Positions 44,344 to 53,538 of a stretch of DNA of 64,000 nt are shown one piece after another. How positions within the stretch are numbered: the first letter of the stretch is position 1; every line of letters starts with the position of its first letter. The translations under genes were made by a program, and so were the position numbers. The stretch is from Bradyrhizobium sp. 186. Its GTDB lineage: Bacteria > Pseudomonadota > Alphaproteobacteria > Rhizobiales > Xanthobacteraceae. The stretch covers positions 2,170,001-2,234,000 of the forward strand of contig NZ_CP082164.1 of NCBI RefSeq assembly GCF_023101685.1, given 5' to 3'. Below the pieces are notes generated by a model. It was not told the DNA's origin. It searched no databases and saw nothing but the letters and a program-made list of their open reading frames with translations.

Positions 44344-45321
44344 GTGATGGTCCTGTTGGCTCACACGCCGGAGATGCGCCGGAATTACTACGGCGATCGC
44401 AGCCTCAACGGCCTGCGCGCGATCGCCGAGGTGATCCTGCACGAGGGCGATCAGCCGCTCGATGCAGCTAGCCTCGTCAACGCGGCGAAGGATGCCGACA
44501 TCATCGTCGCCGATCGCATGACGGAAGGCCGCGGCGAGATCTTTCCGCAACTGCCGCGCTTGCGCGCCTTCGTCCGCTGCGCCGTCGATATCCGTAATAT
44601 CGACGTCGAGGCCGCATCAACGGCCGGCGTGCTCGTGACCCGCGCCGGTCCCGGCTTCGTGCAGGCGGTGGCCGAGCTCGCGCTCGGCTTCATGGTCGAT
44701 CTGTCACGCGGCGTGTCGCGGGCGACGGCCGACTACCAGGCCGGCCGCAGGCCTGAAGCACGAATGGGCCGCCAGCTCGCCGGCAGCCGCGTCGGCATCA
44801 TCGGCTACGGCAGCATCGGGCGCTATCTCGCCGAGGTCGCGAAGGTGCTGTGCATGGAGGTGCTGGTGTCCGATCCCTTCGCGACCGTCAGCGACAGCGC
44901 CATCAGGCAGGTCGCGCTGGACGAACTCATGGCGGCGTCGGACTACGTCGTATGCCTCGCCGTTGCCAACGAGCAGACCGAGAAGCTGATCGGGGAGGCG
45001 GCGCTGGCGCGCATGCAAAGGCACGCCGTCTTCATCAATCTCTCGCGCGGCAATCTCGTCGACGAGGCCGCGCTCGCGCGGGCGCTGCTGGAGGGCCGCA
45101 TCGCCGGTGCGGCGATGGATGTCGGCCGCGCAGCCGACCAGATGCCGACCCCGGAACTAGCGAAGCTGCCAAACGTCATCGCGACGCCGCATGTCGGCGG
45201 CCTGACGCCGCAGGCGATCGAATACCAGTCGCTGGAAACCGTGCGGCAGGTGGAAGCGATCGTCAAAGGCGAGATCCCGCCGGGCGCGGTCAATGCCGAC
45301 CGCTGGATGCGGCGGCCCTGA
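44344..45321 (+). CDS. D-isomer-specific 2-hydroxyacid dehydrogenase
   Basis: 325 residues from GTG 44344 (ATG 44347 next), preceded by AAGGAG. NAD-binding: RVGIIGYGSIGRYLAEVAKV (GxGxxG). Catalytic residues: NLSRGNLVDEAAL holds the Arg, the Asp/Glu falls in GAAMDVGRAADQMPTPELAK (usual ExD-type position), and TPHVGGLTPQAIEYQS carries the His. It oxidises or reduces a 2-hydroxyacid or 2-ketoacid and would process the substrate brought in by the TRAP transporter 13 bp upstream. Confidence 0.92.
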   Translation: MMVLLAHTPEMRRNYYGDRSLNGLRAIAEVILHEGDQPLDAASLVNAAKDADIIVADRMTEGRGEIFPQLPRLRAFVRCAVDIRNIDVEAASTAGVLVTRAGPGFVQAVAELALGFMVDLSRGVSRATADYQAGRRPEARMGRQLAGSRVGIIGYGSIGRYLAEVAKVLCMEVLVSDPFATVSDSAIRQVALDELMAASDYVVCLAVANEQTEKLIGEAALARMQRHAVFINLSRGNLVDEAALARALLEGRIAGAAMDVGRAADQMPTPELAKLPNVIATPHVGGLTPQAIEYQSLETVRQVEAIVKGEIPPGAVNADRWMRRP

Positions 45322-45377
45322 AAGGGCAAGGCTATCGCAGATGACGTGGACGCTTTGTGCGCTGAAGCTTCAACGCC

Positions 45378-45462
45378 GTCGTGGCCGGGCTTGTCCCGGC
45401 CATCCACGTCTTACCCAGCGGGACGAAGAACGTGGATGCCCGGGACAAGCCCGGGCATGACG
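45378..45462. repeat. nested palindromic repeat, family A copy 2
   Basis: GTCGTGGCCGGGCTTGTCCC ... GGGACAAGCCCGGGCATGAC, with inner arms GGCCATCCACGT / ACGTGGATGCC. It lies between convergent genes (TRAP operon and binding protein). Confidence 0.85.
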
Positions 45463-45504
45463 GCCTCCTGCATTCGCTTATTCCGTTGCCGGGCCGAACG
45501 GGCG

Positions 45505-46671
45505 CTACAGCCCGTCGACCGCCCTGAACGTCCCGTCCTTCTGGATCACCGTCAAAAACACCTTCGGTGGGGTCTCGATTGCGCGCGTGCCGACGGTGAC
45601 GATGCTGCCGCTGATGTCGAAGCGGCCGAAATCGTTGATGGCGCGGAGCAGGCCGGCCCGCGTCGGATTCGGTCCGGCCTTTTCCAGGGCCGCGGCCGCG
45701 AGGCGGCCGGACAGATAGCCTTCGAGCGACACGAAGTCGGGGGCAAGCGTCGGATCGTACGCCTGCTGCGCCGCCTGGTAGTCGGCGACGAGCTTCAATG
45801 AGCGATCCCAGGGAAACGGCACGACCTGCGAGACGATGACGCCTTCGCCGTCGGGACCGAGCTCGCGGGCGAGCGCATTGGCGCCCACGAAGGAGACGTT
45901 GACGAAGGTCGGATTGAAGCCGCTGCGATGCGCGAGCTTAATGAATTCGGCGCAGGGACCATAGGTCCCGACCATGACGATGGCCTCGGGCTCGGTGCGC
46001 TTGAGCATCCGCCAGGCCGAGCCGACCGCGCGGGTGTTGCGCTCGAAGGTGCCTTCGGCGGCGAGCTCGAGGCCGCGCTTGGCAAGCGCGCGCTTCACGC
46101 CGGCGAGACCGTCGCGGCCGAAGGAATCGTCCTGGTAGAAGATGCCGATGCGGGTGAACCGGCGATCCTCCGTGAGGTGCTTGATCCACGCTTCGGCCTC
46201 CGCGCTATAGCTCGCGCGAATGTTGACCACGTTCGAGAGTTCGAGGTCGCGCAAAAATTCGGCGCCGCTGAACGGACCGATGAAGGGCACGTTCCTGGCA
46301 CTGGTGATCGGAATGGTCGCCATCGCGGTCGGCGTGCCGACCGCGCCGATCAGCGCGAACACCTTGTCGTCCTCGATCAGCCGCAGCGTCTGCACCACCG
46401 AACGGTCGGGATCGTAGCCGTCGTCGCGGCTGACGAGTTGCAGCTTGCGGCCGTGGACGCCACCCTTCGCGTTGATCTCGGTGAACGCCGCGACGATGCC
46501 TTGCCGCATGCGCTGTCCGAGCGCGGAGGAGGGGCCCTCGAGCGCGGCGGCCTGGCCGAACAGGATCGCATCGTCGCTGACGCCGATTTCCTCGCCTCTG
46601 GCCGTGAGCATGGTCGCGGCTAGGAGCGCGATGGTCAGGCCGATGCATGTCGCTGATCGAAATCGATACAT
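45505..46671 (-). CDS. ABC transporter substrate-binding protein (branched-chain amino acid/LivK type)
   Basis: 388 residues from ATG 46669-46671. Signal peptide to about residue 26 (IGLTIALLAATMLTARG). Type I periplasmic fold: ILFGQAAALEGPSSALGQRM, GIVAAFTEINAKGGVHGRKL, VFALIGAVGTPTAMATIPIT, VPFIGPFSGAEFLRD, IGIFYQDDSFGRDGLAGVKR, EAIVMVGTYGPCAEFIKLAH, FVSLEGYLSGRLAAAALEKA. Many orphan members bind aromatic acids or serve as sensors. No permease or ATPase lies next to it, so a sensory role is possible. Confidence 0.9.
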   Translation of the reverse strand: MYRFRSATCIGLTIALLAATMLTARGEEIGVSDDAILFGQAAALEGPSSALGQRMRQGIVAAFTEINAKGGVHGRKLQLVSRDDGYDPDRSVVQTLRLIEDDKVFALIGAVGTPTAMATIPITSARNVPFIGPFSGAEFLRDLELSNVVNIRASYSAEAEAWIKHLTEDRRFTRIGIFYQDDSFGRDGLAGVKRALAKRGLELAAEGTFERNTRAVGSAWRMLKRTEPEAIVMVGTYGPCAEFIKLAHRSGFNPTFVNVSFVGANALARELGPDGEGVIVSQVVPFPWDRSLKLVADYQAAQQAYDPTLAPDFVSLEGYLSGRLAAAALEKAGPNPTRAGLLRAINDFGRFDISGSIVTVGTRAIETPPKVFLTVIQKDGTFRAVDGL

Positions 46672-46987
46672 CAGGAAGTCTTGCCGGGTGCAGGGAGCAG
46701 CTCCGCTAAAGATATCTCGGCAGCATGAATCGGCGATGTATCGGCGGCTCCGTACTACTCCGGGGAAAACCGGCAACTTACTTCCATAAAGTTCGCGTCA
46801 TTCCTGCACTTCATTAACTAAGCCGCGCAATGCGAAGCGGCAGGGTATCGAAGTTGTGCAGTTCTTAACCGCGGTCCTGTTCCGATAGTAGCTCCGGCAG
46901 CTCAACCACAGGTTCGGTTTGTCGCAGAGAGGGGACTGCGGTTTCAGGATGGGCGATCGCGATCAAAATGATCAGGATCGGAGACGC
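46672..46987. other. Divergent intergenic region, no gene
   Basis: The 316 bp between the binding protein and the CHASE1-GGDEF-EAL gene hold the two promoters. It is a little more AT-rich than its surroundings around 46770-46870 (TTACTTCCATAAAG; TTCATTAACTAAG). No repeat or clear operator found. Confidence 0.45.
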
Positions 46988-49378
46988 ATGACCGGACGGC
47001 GGCGTCTTGCGCCGCTGTTCGGGCTGTATCGTCCTGCACTGGTTGCAGCCGGCGTCGGTCTGCTGTTCTCGCTGGTCGGCGCCGCCGCGGTGGCGCGATG
47101 GGAGGACCGCGTCAACAGGATCGAGTTCGAGAACGCGGCCGAAACCCAATCCCTCATCATGCAGAACGGCATGAACGAGTATATCAGTCGGCTCGTTGCG
47201 CTGCGCACCCTGTTCGAATCGGCCAACGAGGAAATCACCCGCAGCGAATTCGAGACCTTCAGCGCCCGCCTGTTCGAGCGCCATCCGGGCATGCTGCGCG
47301 TTGCCTGGCTGCCGCGGGTCAACCGCAAGGAGCGCGCCCAATACGAGGCAGCCGCGATCGCGGACGGCGTCTCCAGCTATCGCATCAAGTCGCTCCAGGG
47401 CGAAGGCTTTGCAACCGCGCCGCAGAGCGACGAGTATTTTCCGATCTTCTATTCGACGCAGCCGAAGACCTCACTCGTCTACGGCATGGACTACGCAACC
47501 GTTCCGGATCGCCGTGCTGTCCTCGGGCGAGCGCGGGACAACGACGGGATCGCATCGTTGCGGACGGAGCTCTATGGTCCCCGCGAGAACGGCCAGTTGC
47601 CGAACGTCATGGCTGTGGTGCCGGTCTATGCCAAGGGCACCTCGCGCGACACGGTCGCCGACCGGCGCCGCAATCTGGCGGGCTTCGTCGTCGGCATCTT
47701 CGACCTGCCACTGCTGATGCAATCCATTCGTGTGACGACTGGAGCAAGCCCGGCGGTCAGCGTGAACGTCTATCCGCCGTTCACCGGGCGGATCGTCAGC
47801 ATGGAGCACGCGCTGCCGGATTATTCCTCGGCGGCCACCGCCCCGCAGTCGATGCGCGATGTCGCGCAAGGCCTGCACTGGTCGGGCCAGCTCAAGATCG
47901 GGGACACCGACTGGCAGGTGCGCGCGATGCCGACGCCCGGCGGTCCGCTGGAGATGACTTACGACCGCGCGGTCGCGGTGCTCATCGTCGGCATGCTGCT
48001 TACGCAGTCACTTGCGACCTATCTCATGCTTGCAAGCCGCAATTCGCGGCGGCTGTCGCTAGCGAACCGCCGGGTACTCGAGCTCGCCCAGACCGACATC
48101 CTCACCGGCTTGCCGAACCGCGCCTTCTTCCTCGCCCGGCTCGACGAGCTCAATGGCCGGTTGAAGGACCGCGGTCCGACGTTCTCGATCCTGATGCTCG
48201 ATCTCGACCGCTTCAAGAACGTCAATGACTCCCTTGGTCACGGTGCCGGCGATGTGCTGCTGCGCCAGGTGGCGCAGCGGCTGAAATCGGCGTTGCGGGC
48301 GAGCGACGTGCTGGCGCGGCTCGGCGGCGACGAATTCGCCATCATCCAGGAAGACTGCGAGGATCAGCGCGCCGGCTCGACAGAGCTGGCGGGACGGATC
48401 GCAAAGCTCGTAGCCGAACCTTTCCTTCTGCCCGGACATCGCGTGGAGATCGGCACCAGCATCGGCATTGCGATCGCTCCGGATCACGGCAGCGACCAGG
48501 AGCAGTTGCTGAAGAAGGCGGACCTCGCGCTCTATCGCTCAAAATCGGCGGGCCGCAACTGCTTCACGATCTACGATGAGGCGATGTCGGCCGAGCTCGA
48601 GGCCCGCAACACGCTGGAAGGCGATCTGCGCGACGCCATCGCGCGCTGCCAGCTCGAAGTGCACTACCAGCCGTTCGTCGATGCAATCTGCGGCGAGCGG
48701 CGCGGTTTCGAGGCGTTGGTGCGCTGGCGGCATCCGACGCGCGGACTGATCCCGCCGGACCAGTTCATACCGCTTGCGGAGGAGACCGGGCTGATCGTGC
48801 CGCTCGGCGAATTCGTGCTGCGGCGCGCCTGCGCGGATGCCGCGGCCTGGCCTTCCGATCTGATGGTTGCCGTGAACCTGTCGCCGATCCAGTTCAAGGA
48901 AGCCGATCTGTTCGAGGTGATCCGGGCCGCGCTGGGGGATTCCGGGCTGCCGCCGCAACGGCTCGAGATCGAGGTCACCGAATCGGTCCTGCTGGAGCGT
49001 GGCGCCGAGAACCACGCTTTCATCGAGCAGCTCAAGGGCATCGGCATCGAGCTCGCGCTCGACGATTTCGGCACCGGCTATTCGTCGCTGAGCTATCTGA
49101 TTGCGTTCCCGTTCGACAAGATCAAGATCGACAAGTCGTTCATCCGCAACCTCACCCATCAGCCGCGCAGCTCGGCGATCATCTCCTCGATCGTGACGCT
49201 GGCGCGCGGCCTCGACATGTCTGTTACAGCCGAGGGTGTCGAGACCTGCGAGGAGTTCGAGCGGTTGAGGGCGCTCGGTGTCAACTTCGCACAGGGCTAT
49301 CTGTTCGGCCGCCCGCAGCCGGTCGACCGGATCGAGTTCGATGCGCCTGTCCAGCCTTCGCAGCTCGACGCCGCTTGA
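46988..49378 (+). CDS. CHASE1-GGDEF-EAL cyclic-di-GMP enzyme
   Basis: 796 residues from ATG 46988 (GGAG 5 bp upstream; earlier in-frame starts exist). One membrane helix (YRPALVAAGVGLLFSLVGAA), a periplasmic CHASE1-type sensor (EYISRLVALRTLFESANEEI; MLRVAWLPRVNRKER), a second helix (AVAVLIVGMLLTQSLATYLM), then GGDEF with LARLGGDEFAI and an intact inhibitory I-site RASD five residues before it. EAL domain: GFEALVRWRHPTRG, EVTES, LDDFGTGYSSLSYL, KIDKSFI, AEGVET. Both catalytic sets look complete, so it may both make and degrade c-di-GMP in response to an external signal. Confidence 0.93.
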   Translation: MTGRRRLAPLFGLYRPALVAAGVGLLFSLVGAAAVARWEDRVNRIEFENAAETQSLIMQNGMNEYISRLVALRTLFESANEEITRSEFETFSARLFERHPGMLRVAWLPRVNRKERAQYEAAAIADGVSSYRIKSLQGEGFATAPQSDEYFPIFYSTQPKTSLVYGMDYATVPDRRAVLGRARDNDGIASLRTELYGPRENGQLPNVMAVVPVYAKGTSRDTVADRRRNLAGFVVGIFDLPLLMQSIRVTTGASPAVSVNVYPPFTGRIVSMEHALPDYSSAATAPQSMRDVAQGLHWSGQLKIGDTDWQVRAMPTPGGPLEMTYDRAVAVLIVGMLLTQSLATYLMLASRNSRRLSLANRRVLELAQTDILTGLPNRAFFLARLDELNGRLKDRGPTFSILMLDLDRFKNVNDSLGHGAGDVLLRQVAQRLKSALRASDVLARLGGDEFAIIQEDCEDQRAGSTELAGRIAKLVAEPFLLPGHRVEIGTSIGIAIAPDHGSDQEQLLKKADLALYRSKSAGRNCFTIYDEAMSAELEARNTLEGDLRDAIARCQLEVHYQPFVDAICGERRGFEALVRWRHPTRGLIPPDQFIPLAEETGLIVPLGEFVLRRACADAAAWPSDLMVAVNLSPIQFKEADLFEVIRAALGDSGLPPQRLEIEVTESVLLERGAENHAFIEQLKGIGIELALDDFGTGYSSLSYLIAFPFDKIKIDKSFIRNLTHQPRSSAIISSIVTLARGLDMSVTAEGVETCEEFERLRALGVNFAQGYLFGRPQPVDRIEFDAPVQPSQLDAA

Positions 49379-49467
49379 CCTCGCCGCCCGATGGGCATGC
49401 GCGGAAAGCGCTTGACCCGGGTATCCCGAGATGGTCCGAAGGATCGTCCAGGGATGAAATACACAAA

Positions 49468-50769
49468 ATGCGACTTCCGTTCTTCTACGGCTGGGTCGTG
49501 GTCGCGGTGACCTTCGTCACCATGGCCATTGGCGTCAACGCGCGCACCGCCTTCTCACTGTTCTTTCCGCCGATCATCTCCGAATTCGGCTGGGAGCGCG
49601 GCGTCACCGCCGGCGCATTCTCCTTCGGCTTTGTGGTGTCGGGCGTGGTCAGCCCGCTGATCGGCCGGCTGATGGATCGCGCCGGGCCTCGCGCGGTGAT
49701 GGAGCTCGGTGTCGTGCTGATGGGAGGCGGGCTGCTGCTGGCGCCGCTGACCAGCACGCCGTGGCACCTCTATGTCACCATCGGCGTCATGGTCGGCGCC
49801 GGCAGCGTCTGCCTCGGCTATTCCGGCCAGTCGCTGTTCCTGCCGAACTGGTTCATCCGCAAGCGCGGCTTTGCCATCGGCATCGCCTTTGCCGGCGTCG
49901 GCATCGGCTCGGTGACCCTGCTGCCCTGGGTGCAGCACATGATCGAGCAAACCGGCTGGCGCACCGCCTGCACCGCGATGGGCCTGATGATCCTGATCGT
50001 GCTGGCACCGATCAACCTGTTCCTGCACAAGCGGCCCGAAGACATCGGCCTCCAGCCGGACGGCGACGCGGCGCCGTCCGCAGGCGCCGCAAAGCCGGTC
50101 TCCAACATCGTCGATCCCGTCTGGGTCGGCACCGAATGGACGCTGAGGCGAGCGGTTGCGACCGCGCGGTTCTGGTGGATCGCACTCGGCTATTTCTGCG
50201 GCCTGTACATCTGGTATGCGGTGCAGGTGCACCAGACCAAGTTCCTGCTCGATATCGGTTTCAGTCCGAGCGTCGCGGTGTGGGCGCTCGGCATCGTGAG
50301 CCTGCTCGGCATTCCCGGCCAGATTTTCCTTGGCCATGTCTCCGACCGGATCGGACGGGAATGGGTCTGGGCGATTAGCTGCGCAGGCTTTGCGATCTGC
50401 TTCGCGGCTTTGATGGCGTTGAAGTACCAGCCCTCGCTCTGGCTTATCTACGTGATGGTGTTCACGCAAGGCGCGCTCGGTTACGGCCTCACCTCGATCA
50501 TGGGCGCAGTGGTGTTCGAGATTTTCCAGGGCCGGCACCAGGGCAGCATCTTCGGAACGATCATGCTGGCGGCATTGGCCGGCGGCGCGGCCGGACCATG
50601 GCTGACCGGATTTCTCTATGATCGCGCTGGCGACTATACGCTGGCCTTCGCCATCGCCATGGTCATGAGCGGTCTGTCGGCGCTGTCGATCTGGCAGGCC
50701 GCCCCGCGCAAGGTGCGGGCCGTGGCCGGGCGGCTGCACACGGTCAAGCATGGAACCAGCGCCGAATAG
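49468..50769 (+). CDS. MFS transporter (oxalate/formate antiporter-like group)
   Basis: 433 residues from ATG 49468. Twelve predicted spans. Markers: FYGWVVVAVTFVTMAIGVNA (typical of the OxlT/monocarboxylate-like MFS group), FGWERGVTAGAFSFGFVVSG, PLIGRLMDRAGPRAVMELGV (motif A form), NWFIRKRGFAIGIAFAGVGI, LGHVSDRIGREWVWAI. Substrate probably a small carboxylate but not determined. It lies between the two c-di-GMP genes, all on one strand. Confidence 0.92.
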   Translation: MRLPFFYGWVVVAVTFVTMAIGVNARTAFSLFFPPIISEFGWERGVTAGAFSFGFVVSGVVSPLIGRLMDRAGPRAVMELGVVLMGGGLLLAPLTSTPWHLYVTIGVMVGAGSVCLGYSGQSLFLPNWFIRKRGFAIGIAFAGVGIGSVTLLPWVQHMIEQTGWRTACTAMGLMILIVLAPINLFLHKRPEDIGLQPDGDAAPSAGAAKPVSNIVDPVWVGTEWTLRRAVATARFWWIALGYFCGLYIWYAVQVHQTKFLLDIGFSPSVAVWALGIVSLLGIPGQIFLGHVSDRIGREWVWAISCAGFAICFAALMALKYQPSLWLIYVMVFTQGALGYGLTSIMGAVVFEIFQGRHQGSIFGTIMLAALAGGAAGPWLTGFLYDRAGDYTLAFAIAMVMSGLSALSIWQAAPRKVRAVAGRLHTVKHGTSAE

Positions 50770-50927
50770 GTTCCGTACGCACTGAATTGCCTTCGCCTCT
50801 TTGGCGGAATGTTAAGCATGTCGCATCTTGGCCGGACGCAACCCGGTTGCAAAAACGTCTCGATCACCTTCGGAGCGTTAGCGTCGGGCTCGTTGCCGCA
50901 TTTTCCCCGATGTTCCCGGGTCAGACG

Positions 50928-53510
50928 ATGTTCGCCACCGATTGCCTTGTGACAGAAATTCCGGACGTTCTGCTGGCTGCGCTCGAATGCGCCGACGATG
51001 GCATCGTCATCGTCGATAGCTCGCACCGCATCACGCATTTCAACGCCGGCGCGGAGCGGATCTGGAAGCTCGCGCGCACTGACGTGCTCGGTCGCGATGC
51101 CAAGGTTCTCACCCTCAAATGTCTGAAGGACCCGGTTGCGGAGTTCCGCGACGAGATCAGCCTCGCGCGGCGCGACGGCAGTCGCATCAGGGCGACTGTC
51201 ACGCTGTCCTCCGCGACCATCGATGGCGCGGTCCATCGCATCGTGTTCGCCCGCGACGTCACCGCCGAGGCCGAGCGCCGTGCGCGGATCAAGCTTCTCG
51301 ACGCCGTTTCCGACCAGACCAACCGCGCGGTGATCATCACCGACACCGAGCAGAACATCCGCTACGTCAACTCAGCGTTCACGACGCTGTTCGGCTACAC
51401 CAGCGACGAAGCCGAGGGACGCAGTGCGGCCGATCTCATCGCCGGTTGCCATACCGATCGCGCGGCCCTTGCAAAGCTGATCAAGCGCCTGATGCATGGC
51501 GGCCGCCGCGGCGAAGTCGAGGTGCTCGCCTACGACAAGGACGGCGAGGAGATCTGGGTCTGCGCCCGGATCGATGCCTTCCGCGACAAGAAGGGCCGGG
51601 TCAAGCACATCTTCGCGTTGCTCGAGGATATCACCGAGACCAAGCAGTTGCGCTCGCTCCAGCAGCTCATCATGAGCGCGCTGGCCGACGAGGTTCCGAT
51701 CGCCGAGATCGCCGACCGGCTGTGCCGCCGCGTCGAGGAGATCGCGCCCGAAGTGGTCTGTTCGCTGCTTCACGTCGATGCCGCAGGCCTGATCCACCCG
51801 CTCGGCGGTCCGAGCCTGCCCGACGACTATTCCCGCGCATTGGACGGCGTTGCGATCGGCCCCAACGTAGGCTCGTGCGGCACGGCCGCCTTCTACGGCG
51901 AGCCGGTTCTGGCCGTCGATCTCGACACCGATCCGCGCTGGCAGCCCTACAAGGCGATGCCGCTCGGGATTGGCCTGCGTGCGTGCTGGTCGACACCGGT
52001 CAAGGCCAAGGACGGCCGGGTCATCGCCACCTTCGCCTTCTACTATCGGGAATCGCGCGCGCCGAGCAACTGGCACCGGCGGATCGTCGATGCCTGCGTC
52101 AATCTCGGCGCGTTCGCGATCGAGCGCAAGGAGGCACGCGCCGAGATCGCGCGGCTCGCTTATCACGACATCCTCACCGGCCTGCCGAACCGCGCGCAGC
52201 TGCGGCACCTGATCACGACCGCGATCGACGCCTGTCCGACCGGCAGCCACGTCGCGCTGGCCTTCCTCGACGTCGACCATTTCAAGGACGTCAACGACAC
52301 GCTCGGTCACGCCGCCGGCGATGAGCTCCTGATCCAGCTCGCGCACCGCCTGCGCGAGCAGATCGGGCCCGAAGACATGCTGGGACGACTGGGCGGCGAC
52401 GAATTCGTCGTGCTGCTGCCCCATCGCAACGCCGAGGGTGCCGGGCGCGTCGCGACCGGCATCACCGAGGCGCTGGCTGCACCTTTGCGGCTTGGATCGA
52501 GGCAGATGCAGATGTCGGCGAGCATCGGCATCAGCCTTTATCCCGATCATGCCACCGACATCGACGCGCTGATGCAGCAGGCCGACGCTGCCATGTACAT
52601 GGCCAAGCAGGCGGGACGTTCGACCCATCGAATCTTCAGCGCAGAGATGAACGAGCTTGCCGAGCAGCGGCTGGCGCTGGTCGCGGCGCTCCGCCGCGCC
52701 ATCGCGGAGGGCGCTCTGACTCTCAGCTACCAGCCGCAGATCCGCAGCTGTGACGGCGCCATCCACGGCGTCGAGGCGCTGGCGCGCTGGCACGATGCCG
52801 CGCTCGGCGAGGTCTCGCCGGCAAAGTTCATCCCGCTGGCGGAAGAATGCGGACTGATCGAGCAGATCGGCCTGTGGTCGGTGCGCGAGGCCTGCCGACA
52901 GATGGCGAGCTGGCGCCGCGCCGGGCTCGACATTCCCTGTGTGTCGGTGAATCTGTCACCGCTTAATTTCCGCAATGCCGCCCTTGCTGCGCGGCTGGCC
53001 GACGTCCTCACCGAGCACGAGCTGCCGCCGGATGCGCTGATGCTCGAGATCACCGAAGGCGCGTTCATGCAGGACAGCGTCGCCGCGATCGAAACGATGA
53101 ACGCAATCCGCGCACTCGGCGTCGGGCTCTCCGTGGACGATTTCGGCACCGGCTATTCGAGCCTCAGCCGCCTCGCCCATCTGCCGATCCGCGAGTTGAA
53201 GATCGACCGCAGTTTTATGCGCGACATCGAGAAAGACGCCGGCGCGCTGGCGATCGCGACCGCCGTGGTGCGCGTGGGGCAGGGTCTCGGCATGACCGTC
53301 GTCGCCGAAGGCGTCGAGACCGAGGCGCAGCGCAAGCTGCTGGCCGAGCTCGGCTGCGACGTCGTGCAGGGCTTCCTCTATGCGCCCGCGCTCCCGCCGA
53401 TGGCGTTCGAGCGCTGGCTGATCGAGCACTGCGCCGAGCAGGCGAGGGCGATGCTGGGTCGGCTCGACGTTGCGCCGGGCGGTCCGGTTACGGCGAAGCG
53501 ATCGGCTTAG
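50928..53510 (+). CDS. PAS-PAS-GAF-GGDEF-EAL cyclic-di-GMP protein
   Basis: 860 residues from ATG 50928. Order: PAS 1 (ALECADDGIVIVDSSHRITH), PAS 2 (AVIITDTEQNIRYVNSAFTT), GAF (GSCGTAAFYGEPVLAVDLDT), GGDEF (LGRLGGDEFVVLLP), EAL (GVEALARWHDA, EITEGAF, VDDFGTGYSSLSRL, KIDRSFM, AEGVET). No membrane span, so it is cytosolic. The I-site has Gly where the Arg belongs (GPED), so product inhibition may be absent. PAS-GAF heads suggest sensing of a redox signal or ligand. Similar in order to DosP-like proteins but with no clear haem residue. Confidence 0.92.
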   Translation: MFATDCLVTEIPDVLLAALECADDGIVIVDSSHRITHFNAGAERIWKLARTDVLGRDAKVLTLKCLKDPVAEFRDEISLARRDGSRIRATVTLSSATIDGAVHRIVFARDVTAEAERRARIKLLDAVSDQTNRAVIITDTEQNIRYVNSAFTTLFGYTSDEAEGRSAADLIAGCHTDRAALAKLIKRLMHGGRRGEVEVLAYDKDGEEIWVCARIDAFRDKKGRVKHIFALLEDITETKQLRSLQQLIMSALADEVPIAEIADRLCRRVEEIAPEVVCSLLHVDAAGLIHPLGGPSLPDDYSRALDGVAIGPNVGSCGTAAFYGEPVLAVDLDTDPRWQPYKAMPLGIGLRACWSTPVKAKDGRVIATFAFYYRESRAPSNWHRRIVDACVNLGAFAIERKEARAEIARLAYHDILTGLPNRAQLRHLITTAIDACPTGSHVALAFLDVDHFKDVNDTLGHAAGDELLIQLAHRLREQIGPEDMLGRLGGDEFVVLLPHRNAEGAGRVATGITEALAAPLRLGSRQMQMSASIGISLYPDHATDIDALMQQADAAMYMAKQAGRSTHRIFSAEMNELAEQRLALVAALRRAIAEGALTLSYQPQIRSCDGAIHGVEALARWHDAALGEVSPAKFIPLAEECGLIEQIGLWSVREACRQMASWRRAGLDIPCVSVNLSPLNFRNAALAARLADVLTEHELPPDALMLEITEGAFMQDSVAAIETMNAIRALGVGLSVDDFGTGYSSLSRLAHLPIRELKIDRSFMRDIEKDAGALAIATAVVRVGQGLGMTVVAEGVETEAQRKLLAELGCDVVQGFLYAPALPPMAFERWLIEHCAEQARAMLGRLDVAPGGPVTAKRSA

Positions 53511-53538
53511 CGCTACTTTGGGCTGGCGCTTCCCAGGT

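Noticed and set aside
42588..44471. 627-residue forward frame overlapping the TRAP permease
   Set aside because: Arg/Ala-rich shifted frame of dctQM; it has no membrane pattern, whereas the 42442 frame does.
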